Assembly: GCF_000971475.1 (NCBI RefSeq)
Contig: NZ_DF967585.1
Coordinates: forward strand, 1 to 64,000
Length of the DNA: 64,000 nt
Source of the DNA: Sulfuricella sp. T08
GTDB lineage: Bacteria; Pseudomonadota; Gammaproteobacteria; Burkholderiales; Sulfuricellaceae
Direction of reading: 5' to 3'
The notes beneath the pieces are model-generated. The model was not told the DNA's origin and did no database searches. It was given only the letters and a program-made list of their open reading frames with translations. The translations under genes were made by a program, and so were the position numbers. Below are positions 45,601-55,234 of this stretch, in pieces (position 1 is the stretch's first letter; the number at the start of each line of letters is the position of its first letter).

Positions 45601-47076
45601 ATGAAACTTTTCCCCATCCGCGGCGGCATCCATCCCGACTACCGCAAGGAACTGACCAGCGAGAAGGCCATCGTCGCATTACCCATGCCGGTTGCACTTT
45701 ACATCCCCCTGCAGCAGCACATCGGCGCGCCGGCCGAAGTACTGGTGAATGAGGGCGACCCAGTCAAAAAAGGGCAGATGATCGCGCGTAGCGGCGGCAC
45801 GGTGTCCGCTCCCCAGCACGCACCCACCTCGGGACGCATCAAGGCCATCACCGCCATCGCTGCGCCTCACCCTTCCGGGCTGGCGCAAACCACCATCATC
45901 CTCGAACCCGATGGCAAGGACGAGTGGGGCGAGCTCCCCGAACCCATCGCTGATCCCTTCACAGCGGACACACACACCATCAACGAGCGCGTCGCCGCTT
46001 CAGGCATCGTCGGCATGGGAGGGGCAGCCTTCCCCTCGGCAATCAAACTGAACCTCGGCACCCAGAAAAAGCTGGAAATCCTGCTCCTCAACGGCGCTGA
46101 ATGCGAACCCTACCTGACCTGCGACGACCGGGTGATGCGCGAGTACGCCGACGAGATCATCGACGGCGCGCGCATCATGGCACATGCGCTGGGCGTACCC
46201 AGGGTGGTGATCGCCATCGAACAGAACAAGCCCCAGGCAATCGATGCCATGACACGGGCCGCTTCCACCTTTTCCGAGGTTGAGGTAGTGGGCGTGCCGG
46301 TGCAATATCCGATGGGCTCCGAGCGCCATCTGGTGCAGGCCATCACCGGGCGCGAAACACCGGCAAAGAAACTCACCGCCGACATCGGCGTTGTGGTGCA
46401 CAACGTCGCCACCGCCCGCGCCGTGCATCATGCCGTGCGCTTCGGCCGTCCGCTCATCTCCCGCGTAGTGACGGTGAGCGGTAACGCGGTGCGCGAACCG
46501 AATAATATCGAGGTGCCGATCGGCGCCCGGGTGGCCGACCTGATCGCCTTCTGCGGCGGATTCGCCGTCGAGCCCGAAAGCCTGATCAACGGCGGGCCGC
46601 TGATGGGCCAACCGCTGCCCGGACTGGACGTGCCTGTGATCAAGGGCATGTCGGGCATCCTGGCTCTCACCGCCGCAGAAATCAACCAGCAGCCGGCCAG
46701 CGCCTGCATCCGCTGTGGCAACTGCGTGACAATCTGCCCGTGCGGGCTGGTTCCGGTAGAAATGGCCGCCTTCATCCGCAAGGACAATTTTAAAGTCGCC
46801 GCCCAGCTCGGGGTAATGGACTGCGTTTCCTGCGGCAGTTGTTCCTGGCTGTGCCCGTCGCATATCCCGCTGGTGCACTATTTCAACTACGCCAAGGGCA
46901 TGATCAACGCCCAGGATCGCGAACGGCGCAAGATCGAACAGACCCGGATTCTGGCCGAAGCGCACACCCTGCGCGTGGAAAAAGCAGCTGCGGACAAAGC
47001 CGCCACCCTTGCCGCCAAGAAAGCCCAGGCAGCCGCGGCAGCCGCTGCCAAAGAAAAGGACGAGACCCCCGCATGA
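45601..47076 (+). CDS. rnfC: Electron transport complex subunit RnfC (cluster 1)
   Basis: A 491-residue peripheral subunit with NADH/flavin-binding core ([24 protein letters not shown] near residue 170) and two [4Fe-4S] motifs CIRCGNCVTICPC and CVSCGSCSWLCPS. The C-terminal tail is Ala/Lys-rich. Stop overlaps the rnfD start (ATGA). Of normal length for the family. Confidence 0.95.
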   Translation: MKLFPIRGGIHPDYRKELTSEKAIVALPMPVALYIPLQQHIGAPAEVLVNEGDPVKKGQMIARSGGTVSAPQHAPTSGRIKAITAIAAPHPSGLAQTTIILEPDGKDEWGELPEPIADPFTADTHTINERVAASGIVGMGGAAFPSAIKLNLGTQKKLEILLLNGAECEPYLTCDDRVMREYADEIIDGARIMAHALGVPRVVIAIEQNKPQAIDAMTRAASTFSEVEVVGVPVQYPMGSERHLVQAITGRETPAKKLTADIGVVVHNVATARAVHHAVRFGRPLISRVVTVSGNAVREPNNIEVPIGARVADLIAFCGGFAVEPESLINGGPLMGQPLPGLDVPVIKGMSGILALTAAEINQQPASACIRCGNCVTICPCGLVPVEMAAFIRKDNFKVAAQLGVMDCVSCGSCSWLCPSHIPLVHYFNYAKGMINAQDRERRKIEQTRILAEAHTLRVEKAAADKAATLAAKKAQAAAAAAAKEKDETPA

Positions 47077-48152
47077 CCTTTCTATCCATCAAGAACAGCG
47101 CACCGTTTACCCACCAGGTCAGCAGCGTTCAAAAAATCATGTTCACGGTGTTGCTGGCGCTGATACCGGCTACCGCTTTCAACCTCTACCTGTTCGGCTG
47201 GCCTGCGATCCTGCTGTTCACCGTCACAGTCGGCGCCTGCGTAGTGGTAGAGGCAGGTTGTCTGATACTGGCTGGCCAGCCGGTGAAAGCGACACTCAAC
47301 GACTACTCGGCAGTGCTTACCGGCTGGCTGCTGGCGATGAGCCTGCCGCCCTGGGCACCTTGGTGGATCGGCGTGCTGGGGGCGATTTTCGCCATCGCCC
47401 TGGCCAAACATCCCTTTGGCGGCATCGGCCAGAATGTGTTCAACCCCGCCATGGTGGCGCGCGTCGCCCTGCTGATATCGTTCCCTGTGGCGATGACCGT
47501 CTGGGTGATGCCGCATCCGCTGTTCTCGGCCCATGCACCCGGCCTGGCCGACGCCATTGCCATCACCTTCGGCGGCCAGATGCCCGATGCGGTGAGCGCG
47601 GCTTCTGCGCTTGGCCATATCAAGACCGAGCTGTCGCGCGGCATTCCGGTGTCGCAATCTCTGGCGCAGGCGCCCGACATGATGGACATGATGCTGGGCT
47701 ACCGCGCCGGCAGTCTGGGCGAAACCTCGGCGATACTGATACTCGCCGGCGGCCTGTTCCTGATGGCCCGGCGCATCATTTCATGGCATATTCCGTTGAG
47801 CGTAATGGGCGGGGTGTTCCTGATGGGCGCGATATTCCACGCCGTTGACCCGGCCCGCTTTGCCCCCGGCACCTTCCATCTGGTATCCGGCGCCACCTTT
47901 CTGGGAGCGTTTTTCATCGCTACCGACTACGTCACTTCGCCGGTGTCAAAAAAGGGACAACTGATATTCGGCCTCGGCTGTGGCGTGCTGATCTGGCTCA
48001 TCCGCACCTTCGCCGGCTACCCCGAAGGCGTGGCTTTTGCAGTTCTGCTGATGAATGCGCTGGTTCCCATTATCGATCAATACACCCGTCCGCGCGCGTT
48101 CGGGCGCACCCGCAAGGGCGAACCGCTGCCGCTGGGGAAAGAAAATCCATGA
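47073..48152 (+). CDS. rnfD: Electron transport complex subunit RnfD (cluster 1), flavinylation motif present
   Basis: A 359-residue, multi-helix inner-membrane subunit. The covalent FMN acceptor motif SGAT is present near residue 273 (HLVSGATFLGAFFIATDYV). Its start overlaps the rnfC stop by 4 bp, and its stop overlaps the rnfG start, so the genes are translationally coupled. Confidence 0.95.
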   Translation: MTFLSIKNSAPFTHQVSSVQKIMFTVLLALIPATAFNLYLFGWPAILLFTVTVGACVVVEAGCLILAGQPVKATLNDYSAVLTGWLLAMSLPPWAPWWIGVLGAIFAIALAKHPFGGIGQNVFNPAMVARVALLISFPVAMTVWVMPHPLFSAHAPGLADAIAITFGGQMPDAVSAASALGHIKTELSRGIPVSQSLAQAPDMMDMMLGYRAGSLGETSAILILAGGLFLMARRIISWHIPLSVMGGVFLMGAIFHAVDPARFAPGTFHLVSGATFLGAFFIATDYVTSPVSKKGQLIFGLGCGVLIWLIRTFAGYPEGVAFAVLLMNALVPIIDQYTRPRAFGRTRKGEPLPLGKENP

Positions 48153-48781
48153 AAGCACAGCGCACGCTACGCCACGGGTTGATTCTGGGCACATTTTGCT
48201 TGGGTTTCGGGATCGTGCTCGCCATTAGCGACAGCATTACCGTGGATGATATCGCCGCTCGCGCGCAGGAAGACAGGCTGAATTCGCTCAGCCAGGTGAT
48301 CCCGGCCAGCATCCACGACAACAATCCAGTGACGGATACCGTCACTATGAAGAACGATCGCAACAAGGAAATCACCGTCTACCGTGCTCGCAAAGAAGGC
48401 AAGGTAACCGGTGTGGCCTACGAGATATTTGGCTCGGGCTATGCCGGCGAAATGAAGCTGATGATGGGCGTGGATGCCCAGGGTAAGATCCTCGGCGTGC
48501 GCGTTCTTGCCCATAAAGAGACCCCCGGCCTGGGCGACAAGATCGAAGTAAAAAAAGGCGACTGGATACTGCGCTTCACCGACCTTTCGCTCGGCAATCC
48601 GCTGCCAGACAAGTGGAAAGTAAAGAAGGACGGCGGTCAGTTCGACCAGTTTGCCGGAGCCACCATTACGCCCCGTGGCGTGGTTGACGCCATCCACAAG
48701 GGGCTTGAACTGTTCTCCGCCAACAAGGCAAAAATGATGGACATCGATACCAGCAAGGTGGCAACGAAGGAGGCACATTAA
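48149..48781 (+). CDS. rnfG: Electron transport complex subunit RnfG (cluster 1)
   Basis: A 210-residue subunit with one N-terminal membrane segment (about 12-32) and a periplasmic FMN domain. The acceptor motif appears as FAGATITP near residue 172, with the flavin-binding Thr present and Ala in place of the usual Ser/Thr three residues before it. ApbE at the start of the operon is the expected transferase. Confidence 0.94.
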   Translation: MKAQRTLRHGLILGTFCLGFGIVLAISDSITVDDIAARAQEDRLNSLSQVIPASIHDNNPVTDTVTMKNDRNKEITVYRARKEGKVTGVAYEIFGSGYAGEMKLMMGVDAQGKILGVRVLAHKETPGLGDKIEVKKGDWILRFTDLSLGNPLPDKWKVKKDGGQFDQFAGATITPRGVVDAIHKGLELFSANKAKMMDIDTSKVATKEAH

Positions 48782-49456
48782 ATGACAACACCATACCGAA
48801 CCATTGTCCGCGATGGTCTGTGGGATAACAACGGGGTGCTCGCTATGTTGTTGGGCCTGTGTCCGGCCATGGCCATGACGACCAGCGCCACCAACGCGCT
48901 GGGCATGGGATTGGCAACAGCGGTAGTAATGGCTGCATCCAGCATGCTGGTAGGCATGTTCCGCAACCAAATTACCCAGGAAGTGCGCATCCCGGTATTC
49001 ATCCTGGTCATCGCCTCCATGGTAACACTGGTGGATCTCTTCATGAATGCCTGGATGCACGAGCTTTACAAGGTGCTGGGCATGTTCATTCCTCTGATTG
49101 TGTCCAACTGCCTGCCACTTGCCCGCCTTGAAGCTTTTGCTGGTAAAAACTCGACGTTGCCCTCGCTAGTGGACGGTCTCTTCATGGGTCTCGGCTTCAC
49201 CATCGCGCTCACCCTTATCGGCGCGGTGCGCGAGATCGTTGGCGTGGGCACCCTGTTCGCCGATGCATCGCTGCTGTTTGGGCCCGCTTTCAAATTCATG
49301 GAAATGCGCTTGTTACCCGCTGACACAGGCATATTGATGATGGTTCTGCCGCCCGGCGGGTTCCTGGCGCTCGGACTGCTGGTAGTAGGCAAACGCATGC
49401 TGGACGTGCGCGCCGGCAAAGCCATCCAGATGGGCGGCGCACACAGTGCAGCATGA
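48782..49456 (+). CDS. rnfE: Electron transport complex subunit RnfE (cluster 1)
   Basis: A 224-residue membrane subunit related to RnfA. It keeps the first Cys motif (LLGLCPA) and the second Cys in VSNCLPLARLEAF, where the usual NC[10 protein letters not shown] reads NCLPLARLEAFA. The change leaves the cysteine but alters the following loop. Starts directly after the rnfG stop. Confidence 0.93.
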   Translation: MTTPYRTIVRDGLWDNNGVLAMLLGLCPAMAMTTSATNALGMGLATAVVMAASSMLVGMFRNQITQEVRIPVFILVIASMVTLVDLFMNAWMHELYKVLGMFIPLIVSNCLPLARLEAFAGKNSTLPSLVDGLFMGLGFTIALTLIGAVREIVGVGTLFADASLLFGPAFKFMEMRLLPADTGILMMVLPPGGFLALGLLVVGKRMLDVRAGKAIQMGGAHSAA

Positions 49457-49466
49457 GGAAGGTGCA

Positions 49467-49757
49467 ATGAAGATCGGGGTCGTCTACGCCGCACCAACCC
49501 GCCAAGCCTGGCTCAGCGTCGAAGTACTCGACGGTGCGACTGTCAGGGACGCCATCGAGCGTTCGGGCATCCTCCAGCAGTTTCCTGAAATCGACCTGGA
49601 ACAGCAAAAAGTAGGCATCTTCAGCAAGCTCACCAAGCTCGACGCTGCGCTCGCGGATGGCGACCGCATCGAAATCTACCGCCCCATCACTTGCGATCCC
49701 AAGACCGTAAAGCGCAAGGCCAAAACCGAAGGTGAAGAAGAGGCATCGGAAGGCTGA
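49467..49757 (+). CDS. rnfH: RnfH family (ubiquitin-like beta-grasp) protein
   Basis: A 96-residue protein of the RnfH/UPF0125 family, starting MKIGVVYAAPTRQAWLSVEV and containing LTKLDAALADGDRIEIYRP. The start ATG 49467 has GAGGAAGG upstream. Its role in Rnf assembly is unproven; the gene often follows rnfE in operons of this type. Confidence 0.9.
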   Translation: MKIGVVYAAPTRQAWLSVEVLDGATVRDAIERSGILQQFPEIDLEQQKVGIFSKLTKLDAALADGDRIEIYRPITCDPKTVKRKAKTEGEEEASEG

Positions 49758-49830
49758 ACACTACACATAGCCCAGCTTATTTGGATTATTTTCCCCAAAT
49801 CATGTCGGCGTTGTAGCGAGTTTGTTATGA

Positions 49831-50847
49831 TTGGCGATCATTTCAAGAATTCGCCCTCATCGCATAAGGGATAACTTCGTGGCACGGTCGCCGCTTCCGG
49901 CTTCTTTTTTCGGTATGGTTCTGGGAATCGCCGGCCTTGGTCAATCTTGGCGCGTTTCCGTTCGACTTTGGGGTATGCCATCTGCGATCGGAGAAGGGTT
50001 GCTGCTACTATCCGCGCTGATCTGGGCAGCGCTTCTGGTTGTTTATATATGGCAGGCAATAAGGCATCCAGAGGTCGTCCGAAGCGAATTCCAACATCCG
50101 GTTCAGGGTAGCACGCCCGCCCTGTTGGCTATTTCGACACTGCTGATCGCGCTCGCGGTGTTGCCCTACTCGCGCTCATTGGCATGGACACTTACCGCTG
50201 CAGGAATCACCTGGCATTTGGCTTTTTCGCTCTGGCATACTGGCGCACTCTGGCAAGGGGGGCGCGATGCACTAGATACGGCGCCGACCCTTTATTTACC
50301 CACTGTGGCCGGCAACTTCACCAGCGCTGCCGCGCTGGGGGGATTAGGGCATCCAGACTGGGGCTGGTTATTTCTGGGTGCTGGAATTTTTTCCTGGCTG
50401 GCACTCGAATCGCTCGTCATCCAGCGTCTATGGCACTCCAAAGCCCTGCCAGCAGCGCAGCGCCCCCTTCTCGGCATCCAGTTTGCCCCGCCGGTGGTTT
50501 GCGCCATGGCCTGGATGATGCTCGACCCAGGCGCCGCTGATCATTGGCTGCTGATGCTCTGGGGCTACGGGCTGTTCCAGCTTTTGCTGGGCTTGCGACT
50601 GGGTTCATGGCTCGGTGCGCAACCCTTTTCCCCTTCCTACTGGGCCTATACTTTCGGCATTGCCGCTGCAACAATCTGCGGTCTCAAATTAGCATTGGCG
50701 GGTGTCGGCGCCGCCCAGATCCTCGCTATTCCGATTTTTGCAGGGGCCAACTTATTTATTGGCTATCTCTCCCTGCGAACTGCATGGCACGCTGCCTACC
50801 GCCCCTCCTCCACCTTCAGCCGCACCGCCCCCCGTTCCCCCGACTGA
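49831..50847 (+). CDS. TehA/SLAC1-type anion or C4-dicarboxylate transporter
   Basis: A 338-residue, about ten-helix inner-membrane protein that starts with PASFFGMVLGIAGLGQSWR, the family signature of TDT/TehA/SLAC1 channels. These move anions; in E. coli TehA confers tellurite resistance when overexpressed, though the natural substrate is not established. The annotated start is a TTG; an upstream or alternative start cannot be excluded. Its last 52 bp overlap the convergent secretin-like gene. Confidence 0.85.
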   Translation: MAIISRIRPHRIRDNFVARSPLPASFFGMVLGIAGLGQSWRVSVRLWGMPSAIGEGLLLLSALIWAALLVVYIWQAIRHPEVVRSEFQHPVQGSTPALLAISTLLIALAVLPYSRSLAWTLTAAGITWHLAFSLWHTGALWQGGRDALDTAPTLYLPTVAGNFTSAAALGGLGHPDWGWLFLGAGIFSWLALESLVIQRLWHSKALPAAQRPLLGIQFAPPVVCAMAWMMLDPGAADHWLLMLWGYGLFQLLLGLRLGSWLGAQPFSPSYWAYTFGIAAATICGLKLALAGVGAAQILAIPIFAGANLFIGYLSLRTAWHAAYRPSSTFSRTAPRSPD

Positions 50848-51656
50848 GCGGAAGCCGTCTCCAGAATAGCTCGGCTGATTTCATCGCGGCTGGCGTTTAT
50901 CCCGCCCAGATCCACCCATTCCCCCAGCTTGGCGCTGACGGTGGTGCGCAGCTCCTGGAAATTCACGTCCTGGACTCCCCGATTGCCTACGAAAGACAAG
51001 CGCGGTGCGATCTCCAGCTCCACCCGGTCGCCGTTGAGACGCGGCAGCACCTCGAAACCGGTGGTGACATTGAGAAACTGCGTATCCTGTCCGTACACGA
51101 TGCGATTACCGGCAAATGCCAGAAAGCGTTGCACGTAAGGCAGCGATTGGCCGACGCGGATGAAGGCGGGCGCGCCTTCCAGCACATTAATGAACTGGCT
51201 GGTGTTGTCCTGACCCGAACCGGTGCTGCGGGTGATCTGGTAGCGCAGGCTGTCTTCCTGCCGGCCGCCGATCACCAACCCGCCGCTGCCGGACGGTTCT
51301 TTCCCCGGCAAGATGATGCGTACGTTCCCCGCCCGGCCTGCGCCGGACACACCCTGTGATTCGCTACCGCCGCTGCGCGCGACGTCCTGCTGCAAAGTGA
51401 TTCTCAGGTTTTTCCGCGCCCGGTCGAGTTCGGCCAGCAGCAGTTCGATGTCGCGCAGGCCCTGGTCCGAAGCGCGCACGAAAAGCTGGTAATTCATGCC
51501 GCCGACGTTCTCTCCCGCCCCCAGCATGGGGCGGATCACCGGGATCAATTCCTCGGCGGAGCGATACTTGAGCGGGATGATTTTGAGCGGATAATCTGCC
51601 AGCGCCGCCGTGGTCAGTATCGATAGCAAAAGCGTCACGATCAGCTTCTTCAACAT
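50796..51656 (-). CDS. Secretin-like (type II/III secretion, STN/N0 type) protein, short
   Basis: A 286-residue precursor with a signal peptide (cleavage after TAALA). The first mature 70 residues (YPLKIIPLKYRSAEELIPV...) look like a secretin N-domain, followed by a Gly/Ser linker and a region with secretin-family features (FINVLEGAPAFIRVGQSLP, LNVTTGFEVLPRL). It is much shorter than outer-membrane secretins and lacks their full gate region, so it may be a periplasmic partial relative. It is not near other secretion genes in the window. Confidence 0.75.
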   Translation of the reverse strand: MLKKLIVTLLLSILTTAALADYPLKIIPLKYRSAEELIPVIRPMLGAGENVGGMNYQLFVRASDQGLRDIELLLAELDRARKNLRITLQQDVARSGGSESQGVSGAGRAGNVRIILPGKEPSGSGGLVIGGRQEDSLRYQITRSTGSGQDNTSQFINVLEGAPAFIRVGQSLPYVQRFLAFAGNRIVYGQDTQFLNVTTGFEVLPRLNGDRVELEIAPRLSFVGNRGVQDVNFQELRTTVSAKLGEWVDLGGINASRDEISRAILETASAQSGERGAVRLKVEEGR

Positions 51657-51731
51657 TGGTTTCTCCTTGCAGAATCCCTATTCTAGCGTCTTGCTTGCCC
51701 CTTGTTACAGGTTAGGAGGTAAAATGCCGGG

Positions 51732-52772
51732 ATGTACTCATTCATCCGCTCCATATTTTTCAGCCTCGACGCTGAAACCGCCCACGGCCTCGGCATGCGT
51801 GCAATCAGGGATGCCCACCGGGTAGGCCTGCTGTGCCTGCTCGCACCGCGCATCAAAACAACGCCCCGCACCGTGATGGGATTGACCTTCCCCAACCCGG
51901 TCGGCCTGGCAGCCGGACTGGACAAAGACGGCGACTATATCGATGCGCTCGGCGCGCTGGGTTTCGGTTTCATCGAAATTGGCACTGTCACGCCCCGCCC
52001 CCAGCCCGGCAACCCCAAGCCGCGTCTGTTCCGGTTGCCGAAGGCGGAGGCGATCATCAACCGCATGGGCTTCAACAACAAGGGTGTCGACTATCTGGTC
52101 AGCAGCGTCAAGCGCAGCCGCTACAAGGGCATACTCGGCATCAACATCGGCAAGAACTTCGACACGCCGATCGAAAAAGCCGTCGACGACTACCTGATCT
52201 GTTTGCGCAAGGTCTACCCCTACGCCAGTTATGTCACCGTCAACATTTCCTCACCCAACACCAAGAACCTGCGCCAGCTGCAGCAGTCGGATGAACTGGA
52301 AAACCTGCTTGCCGCACTCAAGGCCGAACAGAAAATGCTCGCCGAGCAACACGGCAAATACGTGCCACTGGCGCTCAAGATCGCGCCCGACCTCGACACC
52401 GAGCAGATCATCATGATCGCCGACTTGCTGCTCAAGTACCAGATCGACGGCGTGATTGCCACCAACACCACCATCGGCCGCGAAGGTGTTGAAGGCCTGC
52501 CGCATGCGGAAGAAACCGGCGGCCTCTCCGGCGCGCCGGTGCGCCAGAAATCCAATGCGGTGATCAAGCAGCTCTCTATTGCCCTGCAGGGAAAAATCCC
52601 GATTATCGGGGTGGGGGGCATCATGAACGGGCTCGATGCCGCGGAAAAGATCCAGGTTGGCGCCAGCCTGGTGCAGTTCTACTCCGGCTTTATCTACCGT
52701 GGCCCGGAGCTGATCGCCGAAGCCGTGCGCGAGATCGAAAGCGCTGAGCGCATGTCCTTCAAACAGAAGTGA
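51732..52772 (+). CDS. pyrD: Dihydroorotate dehydrogenase (quinone), class 2
   Basis: It oxidises dihydroorotate to orotate in pyrimidine synthesis, feeding electrons to quinone at the inner membrane. This 346-residue class 2 enzyme starts [20 protein letters not shown] and contains the catalytic Ser region [11 protein letters not shown] near residue 175 and [11 protein letters not shown] near 295. It starts a two-gene run with ald 7 bp behind it. Confidence 0.96.
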   Translation: MYSFIRSIFFSLDAETAHGLGMRAIRDAHRVGLLCLLAPRIKTTPRTVMGLTFPNPVGLAAGLDKDGDYIDALGALGFGFIEIGTVTPRPQPGNPKPRLFRLPKAEAIINRMGFNNKGVDYLVSSVKRSRYKGILGINIGKNFDTPIEKAVDDYLICLRKVYPYASYVTVNISSPNTKNLRQLQQSDELENLLAALKAEQKMLAEQHGKYVPLALKIAPDLDTEQIIMIADLLLKYQIDGVIATNTTIGREGVEGLPHAEETGGLSGAPVRQKSNAVIKQLSIALQGKIPIIGVGGIMNGLDAAEKIQVGASLVQFYSGFIYRGPELIAEAVREIESAERMSFKQK

Positions 52773-52779
52773 TCACTGC

Positions 52780-53892
52780 ATGCTGATCGGCGTCCCCAGG
52801 GAAATCAAAGACCACGAATACCGTGTCGGCATCACTCCGGCCGGGGTGCGCGCCCTGACCGACGCCGGCCACGAAGTTTGGGTGGAAACCCGCGCTGGCG
52901 AGCGCATTGGTTTTAGCGACGCACTCTATCTGGCTGCCGGCGCCAGGATAGCCAACACGGCATCCGACGCCTACGCCTGCCCGCTGATCGTCAAGGTCAA
53001 GGAACCCCAACCCAGCGAGATTCCGCTGCTCCGGAAAGAACAGGTGCTGTTTACCTATTTGCATCTGGCCGCCGACCCGGCGCTCACCCGCCGCCTGCTG
53101 GAAAGCAGAATTATCGCCATCGCCTACGAAACCGTCACCGATGCGGCAGGCGCCTTGCCTCTGCTCACCCCGATGTCGGAAGTGGCCGGAAGAATTGCCA
53201 TCCAGGCCGGCGCCACCGCGCTACAATTGGCCAACGGGGGCCGCGGGGTGCTGCTCGGTGGCGTCCCCGGCGTAGCGCCCGGAAAAGTGTTGATCCTCGG
53301 CGCCGGCACGGTCGGCACCCATGCCGCCAGGATGGCGCTGGGGCTGGGCGCCGACGTCACCCTCATGGACATCAGCCTGCCGCGGTTACGCCATCTCGAC
53401 GACATCTTCGGTGCCCGTCTCAAGACCCGCTATTCCGAAGCACATGCCATCGAGGAACTGGCGTACGAGGCCGACCTGATCGTCGGCTCGGTGCTGCTTC
53501 CCGGCAAGCGTGCGCCGAAATTGATCAGCCGCGCCCTCATCCAACGGATGAAACCGGCCTCGGTGCTGGTGGATGTGGCAATCGATCAGGGCGGCTGCGC
53601 CGAAACCTCCCGCCCCACGACGCATTCCAGCCCAACTTACATTGAGGAAGGCGTAGTGCATTACTGCGTCGCCAACATGCCGGCAGCCTGTGCGCGTACC
53701 GCCACCCAGGCGCTGACCAACGCCACCTTGCCCTACGTGCTGGCGATTGCCGGCAAGGGATGGAGGGACGCGCTGAAAGCGGATGCCGGACTACGCAAGG
53801 GACTCAACCTTCACCTTGGCCAAGTGACCCATGCCGGCTTGGCTGCCGACCTTGAATTTCCCTGCATCAGCCCTGATATTGCCCTGGAGTAA
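52780..53892 (+). CDS. ald: Alanine dehydrogenase
   Basis: This 370-residue NAD-dependent enzyme interconverts L-alanine and pyruvate plus ammonia. The N-terminus MLIGVPREIKDHEYRVGITP and the nucleotide-binding GAGTVGTHAA (near residue 173) are typical. It follows pyrD by 7 bp but a functional link is not evident. The second Rnf cluster begins 84 bp downstream. Confidence 0.95.
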   Translation: MLIGVPREIKDHEYRVGITPAGVRALTDAGHEVWVETRAGERIGFSDALYLAAGARIANTASDAYACPLIVKVKEPQPSEIPLLRKEQVLFTYLHLAADPALTRRLLESRIIAIAYETVTDAAGALPLLTPMSEVAGRIAIQAGATALQLANGGRGVLLGGVPGVAPGKVLILGAGTVGTHAARMALGLGADVTLMDISLPRLRHLDDIFGARLKTRYSEAHAIEELAYEADLIVGSVLLPGKRAPKLISRALIQRMKPASVLVDVAIDQGGCAETSRPTTHSSPTYIEEGVVHYCVANMPAACARTATQALTNATLPYVLAIAGKGWRDALKADAGLRKGLNLHLGQVTHAGLAADLEFPCISPDIALE

Positions 53893-53976
53893 AGCCCAAG
53901 CTTTGTGCGACTTGCAAGTAGGGGATTTAATGGCCGACAATCCCACCATAGCGAACATTGAGGCGGCCTGACGACA

Positions 53977-54555
53977 ATGGAACATTACTTTTTCATTCTG
54001 ATCGGCACGGTATTGGTCAACAACATCGTGCTGGTCAAAATACTTGGCCTGTGCCCCTTCATGGGGGTATCCAAAAAGCTAAGCGCTGCCGTCGGCATGG
54101 GCGCGGCGACCGCATTCGTCCTCACCCTGGCTTCCGGCCTGAGCTATCTGGTGGATCACCACCTCCTGATCCCCAATGATCTCAGCTATCTGCGCACCCT
54201 GTCCTTCATCGTGGTGATCGCGGCCATTGTCCAGTTCACCGAAATGTTCATCCGCAAGTCCAGCCCGGCGCTGTACCAGACGCTGGGCATCTACCTGCCG
54301 CTGATTACCACCAACTGCGCGGTGCTCGGCATCCCCCTGCTGAACGTGCAGGAAAACCACAATTTCATCGAATCCCTGCTCTTCGGCTTCGGTGGCGCGA
54401 TGGGTTTCGCACTGGTGCTGGCGTTATTCGCCGCCATGCGCGAACGCCTTGAAGGCGCCGCCATTCCAGCGCCATTCCGCGGCTCGGCCATCGCGATGGT
54501 GACTGCCGGACTGTTGAGTTTGGCGTTCATGGGTTTTGCCGGGCTGGTGAAGTGA
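53977..54555 (+). CDS. rnfA: Electron transport complex subunit RnfA/RsxA (cluster 2)
   Basis: A 192-residue membrane subunit, paralogue of the gene at 44399. It keeps the cysteine motifs GLCPFMGV and TTNCAVLG. It is the first gene of the second Rnf cluster, which lacks apbE, rseC and rnfH and so resembles the enterobacterial rsxABCDGE layout. Confidence 0.95.
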   Translation: MEHYFFILIGTVLVNNIVLVKILGLCPFMGVSKKLSAAVGMGAATAFVLTLASGLSYLVDHHLLIPNDLSYLRTLSFIVVIAAIVQFTEMFIRKSSPALYQTLGIYLPLITTNCAVLGIPLLNVQENHNFIESLLFGFGGAMGFALVLALFAAMRERLEGAAIPAPFRGSAIAMVTAGLLSLAFMGFAGLVK

Positions 54556-54569
54556 TGATGTTAGGACTA

Positions 54570-54684
54570 CCCCCCTCTCCCCAACCCTCTCCCGCGAGGG
54601 GCTGCCCTCTCCTCAATCCTCTCCCGCAAGCGGGAGAGGAGGCAAACGAGAAAGGCACTTGTTTTGATCGGCGCTTGTTTTGAT
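54570..54684. repeat. Double CCCTCTCC-family repeat between rnfA2 and rnfB2
   Basis: Two tandem partial units: CCCCCTCTCCCCAACC... then CCCTCTCCTCAATCC..., a GCGGGAGAGGAGG arm, and two successive copies of the GCACTTGTTTTGAT/GCGCTTGTTTTGAT tail. The last tail reaches 54684 and contains the TTG at 54680 from which rnfB2 appears to start. It breaks what is otherwise a tightly packed operon. Confidence 0.8.
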
Positions 54685-55234
54685 TAGCGCCATTCTGGTC
54701 ATGATTCTCCTCGCCGTCATTCTGGGCGCCGTACTGGGTTACGCCTCGATCAAGTTCAGGGTCGAAGGCAACCCACTGGTCGAAAAAGTCGAGGCCATCC
54801 TGCCGCAGACGCAGTGCGGACAATGCGGTTTTGCCGGCTGCCGACCTTATGCCGAAGCGGTTGCCGCCGGAGAGGCCGAAATCAATCAATGCGTTCCCGG
54901 CGGCAATAATGTGGCCAAACACCTGGCCGAGTTGCTCGGCGTAGAATTCAAGCCTGTCGGTGGCGAAGAGGATTTCGACCACAAGCCCAAGATGGTCGCT
55001 TTCATCGATGAAAACACCTGCATTGGCTGCACCGCCTGCATCAAGGTCTGCCCGGTGGATGCCATCGTCGGCGCGACGAAGCTGATGCATACTATCCTGG
55101 CCGATCCGTGCACCGGCTGCGAACTATGCATACCGGCCTGCCCAGTGGACTGCATCACGATGATCCCGGTGAAGGAAAATGTCACCACCTGGAAACGGCA
55201 GTTTCCAATTTTTGAATTGAAGAAAGTGGCATGA
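54680..55234 (+). CDS. rnfB: Electron transport complex subunit RnfB/RsxB (cluster 2)
   Basis: A 184-residue ferredoxin-like subunit with an N-terminal anchor, CGQCGFAGC and two [4Fe-4S] motifs ([22 protein letters not shown]). A TTG at 54680, inside the tail of a dispersed repeat, gives the full-length anchor starting [13 protein letters not shown]; an ATG at 54701 would give a 7-residue shorter protein with a weaker anchor. No good ribosome-binding site is visible before either. The stop overlaps the rnfC2 start (ATGA). Confidence 0.92.
   Translation: MISAILVMILLAVILGAVLGYASIKFRVEGNPLVEKVEAILPQTQCGQCGFAGCRPYAEAVAAGEAEINQCVPGGNNVAKHLAELLGVEFKPVGGEEDFDHKPKMVAFIDENTCIGCTACIKVCPVDAIVGATKLMHTILADPCTGCELCIPACPVDCITMIPVKENVTTWKRQFPIFELKKVA

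Noticed and set aside
42881-49757. Rnf cluster 1 as part of a nitrogen-fixation island
   Set aside because: Rnf accompanies nif genes in some bacteria, but no nif gene lies within this window.
49831-50847. Dedicated tellurite-resistance determinant
   Set aside because: TehA relatives confer this only on overexpression in E. coli, and no tehB is adjacent.
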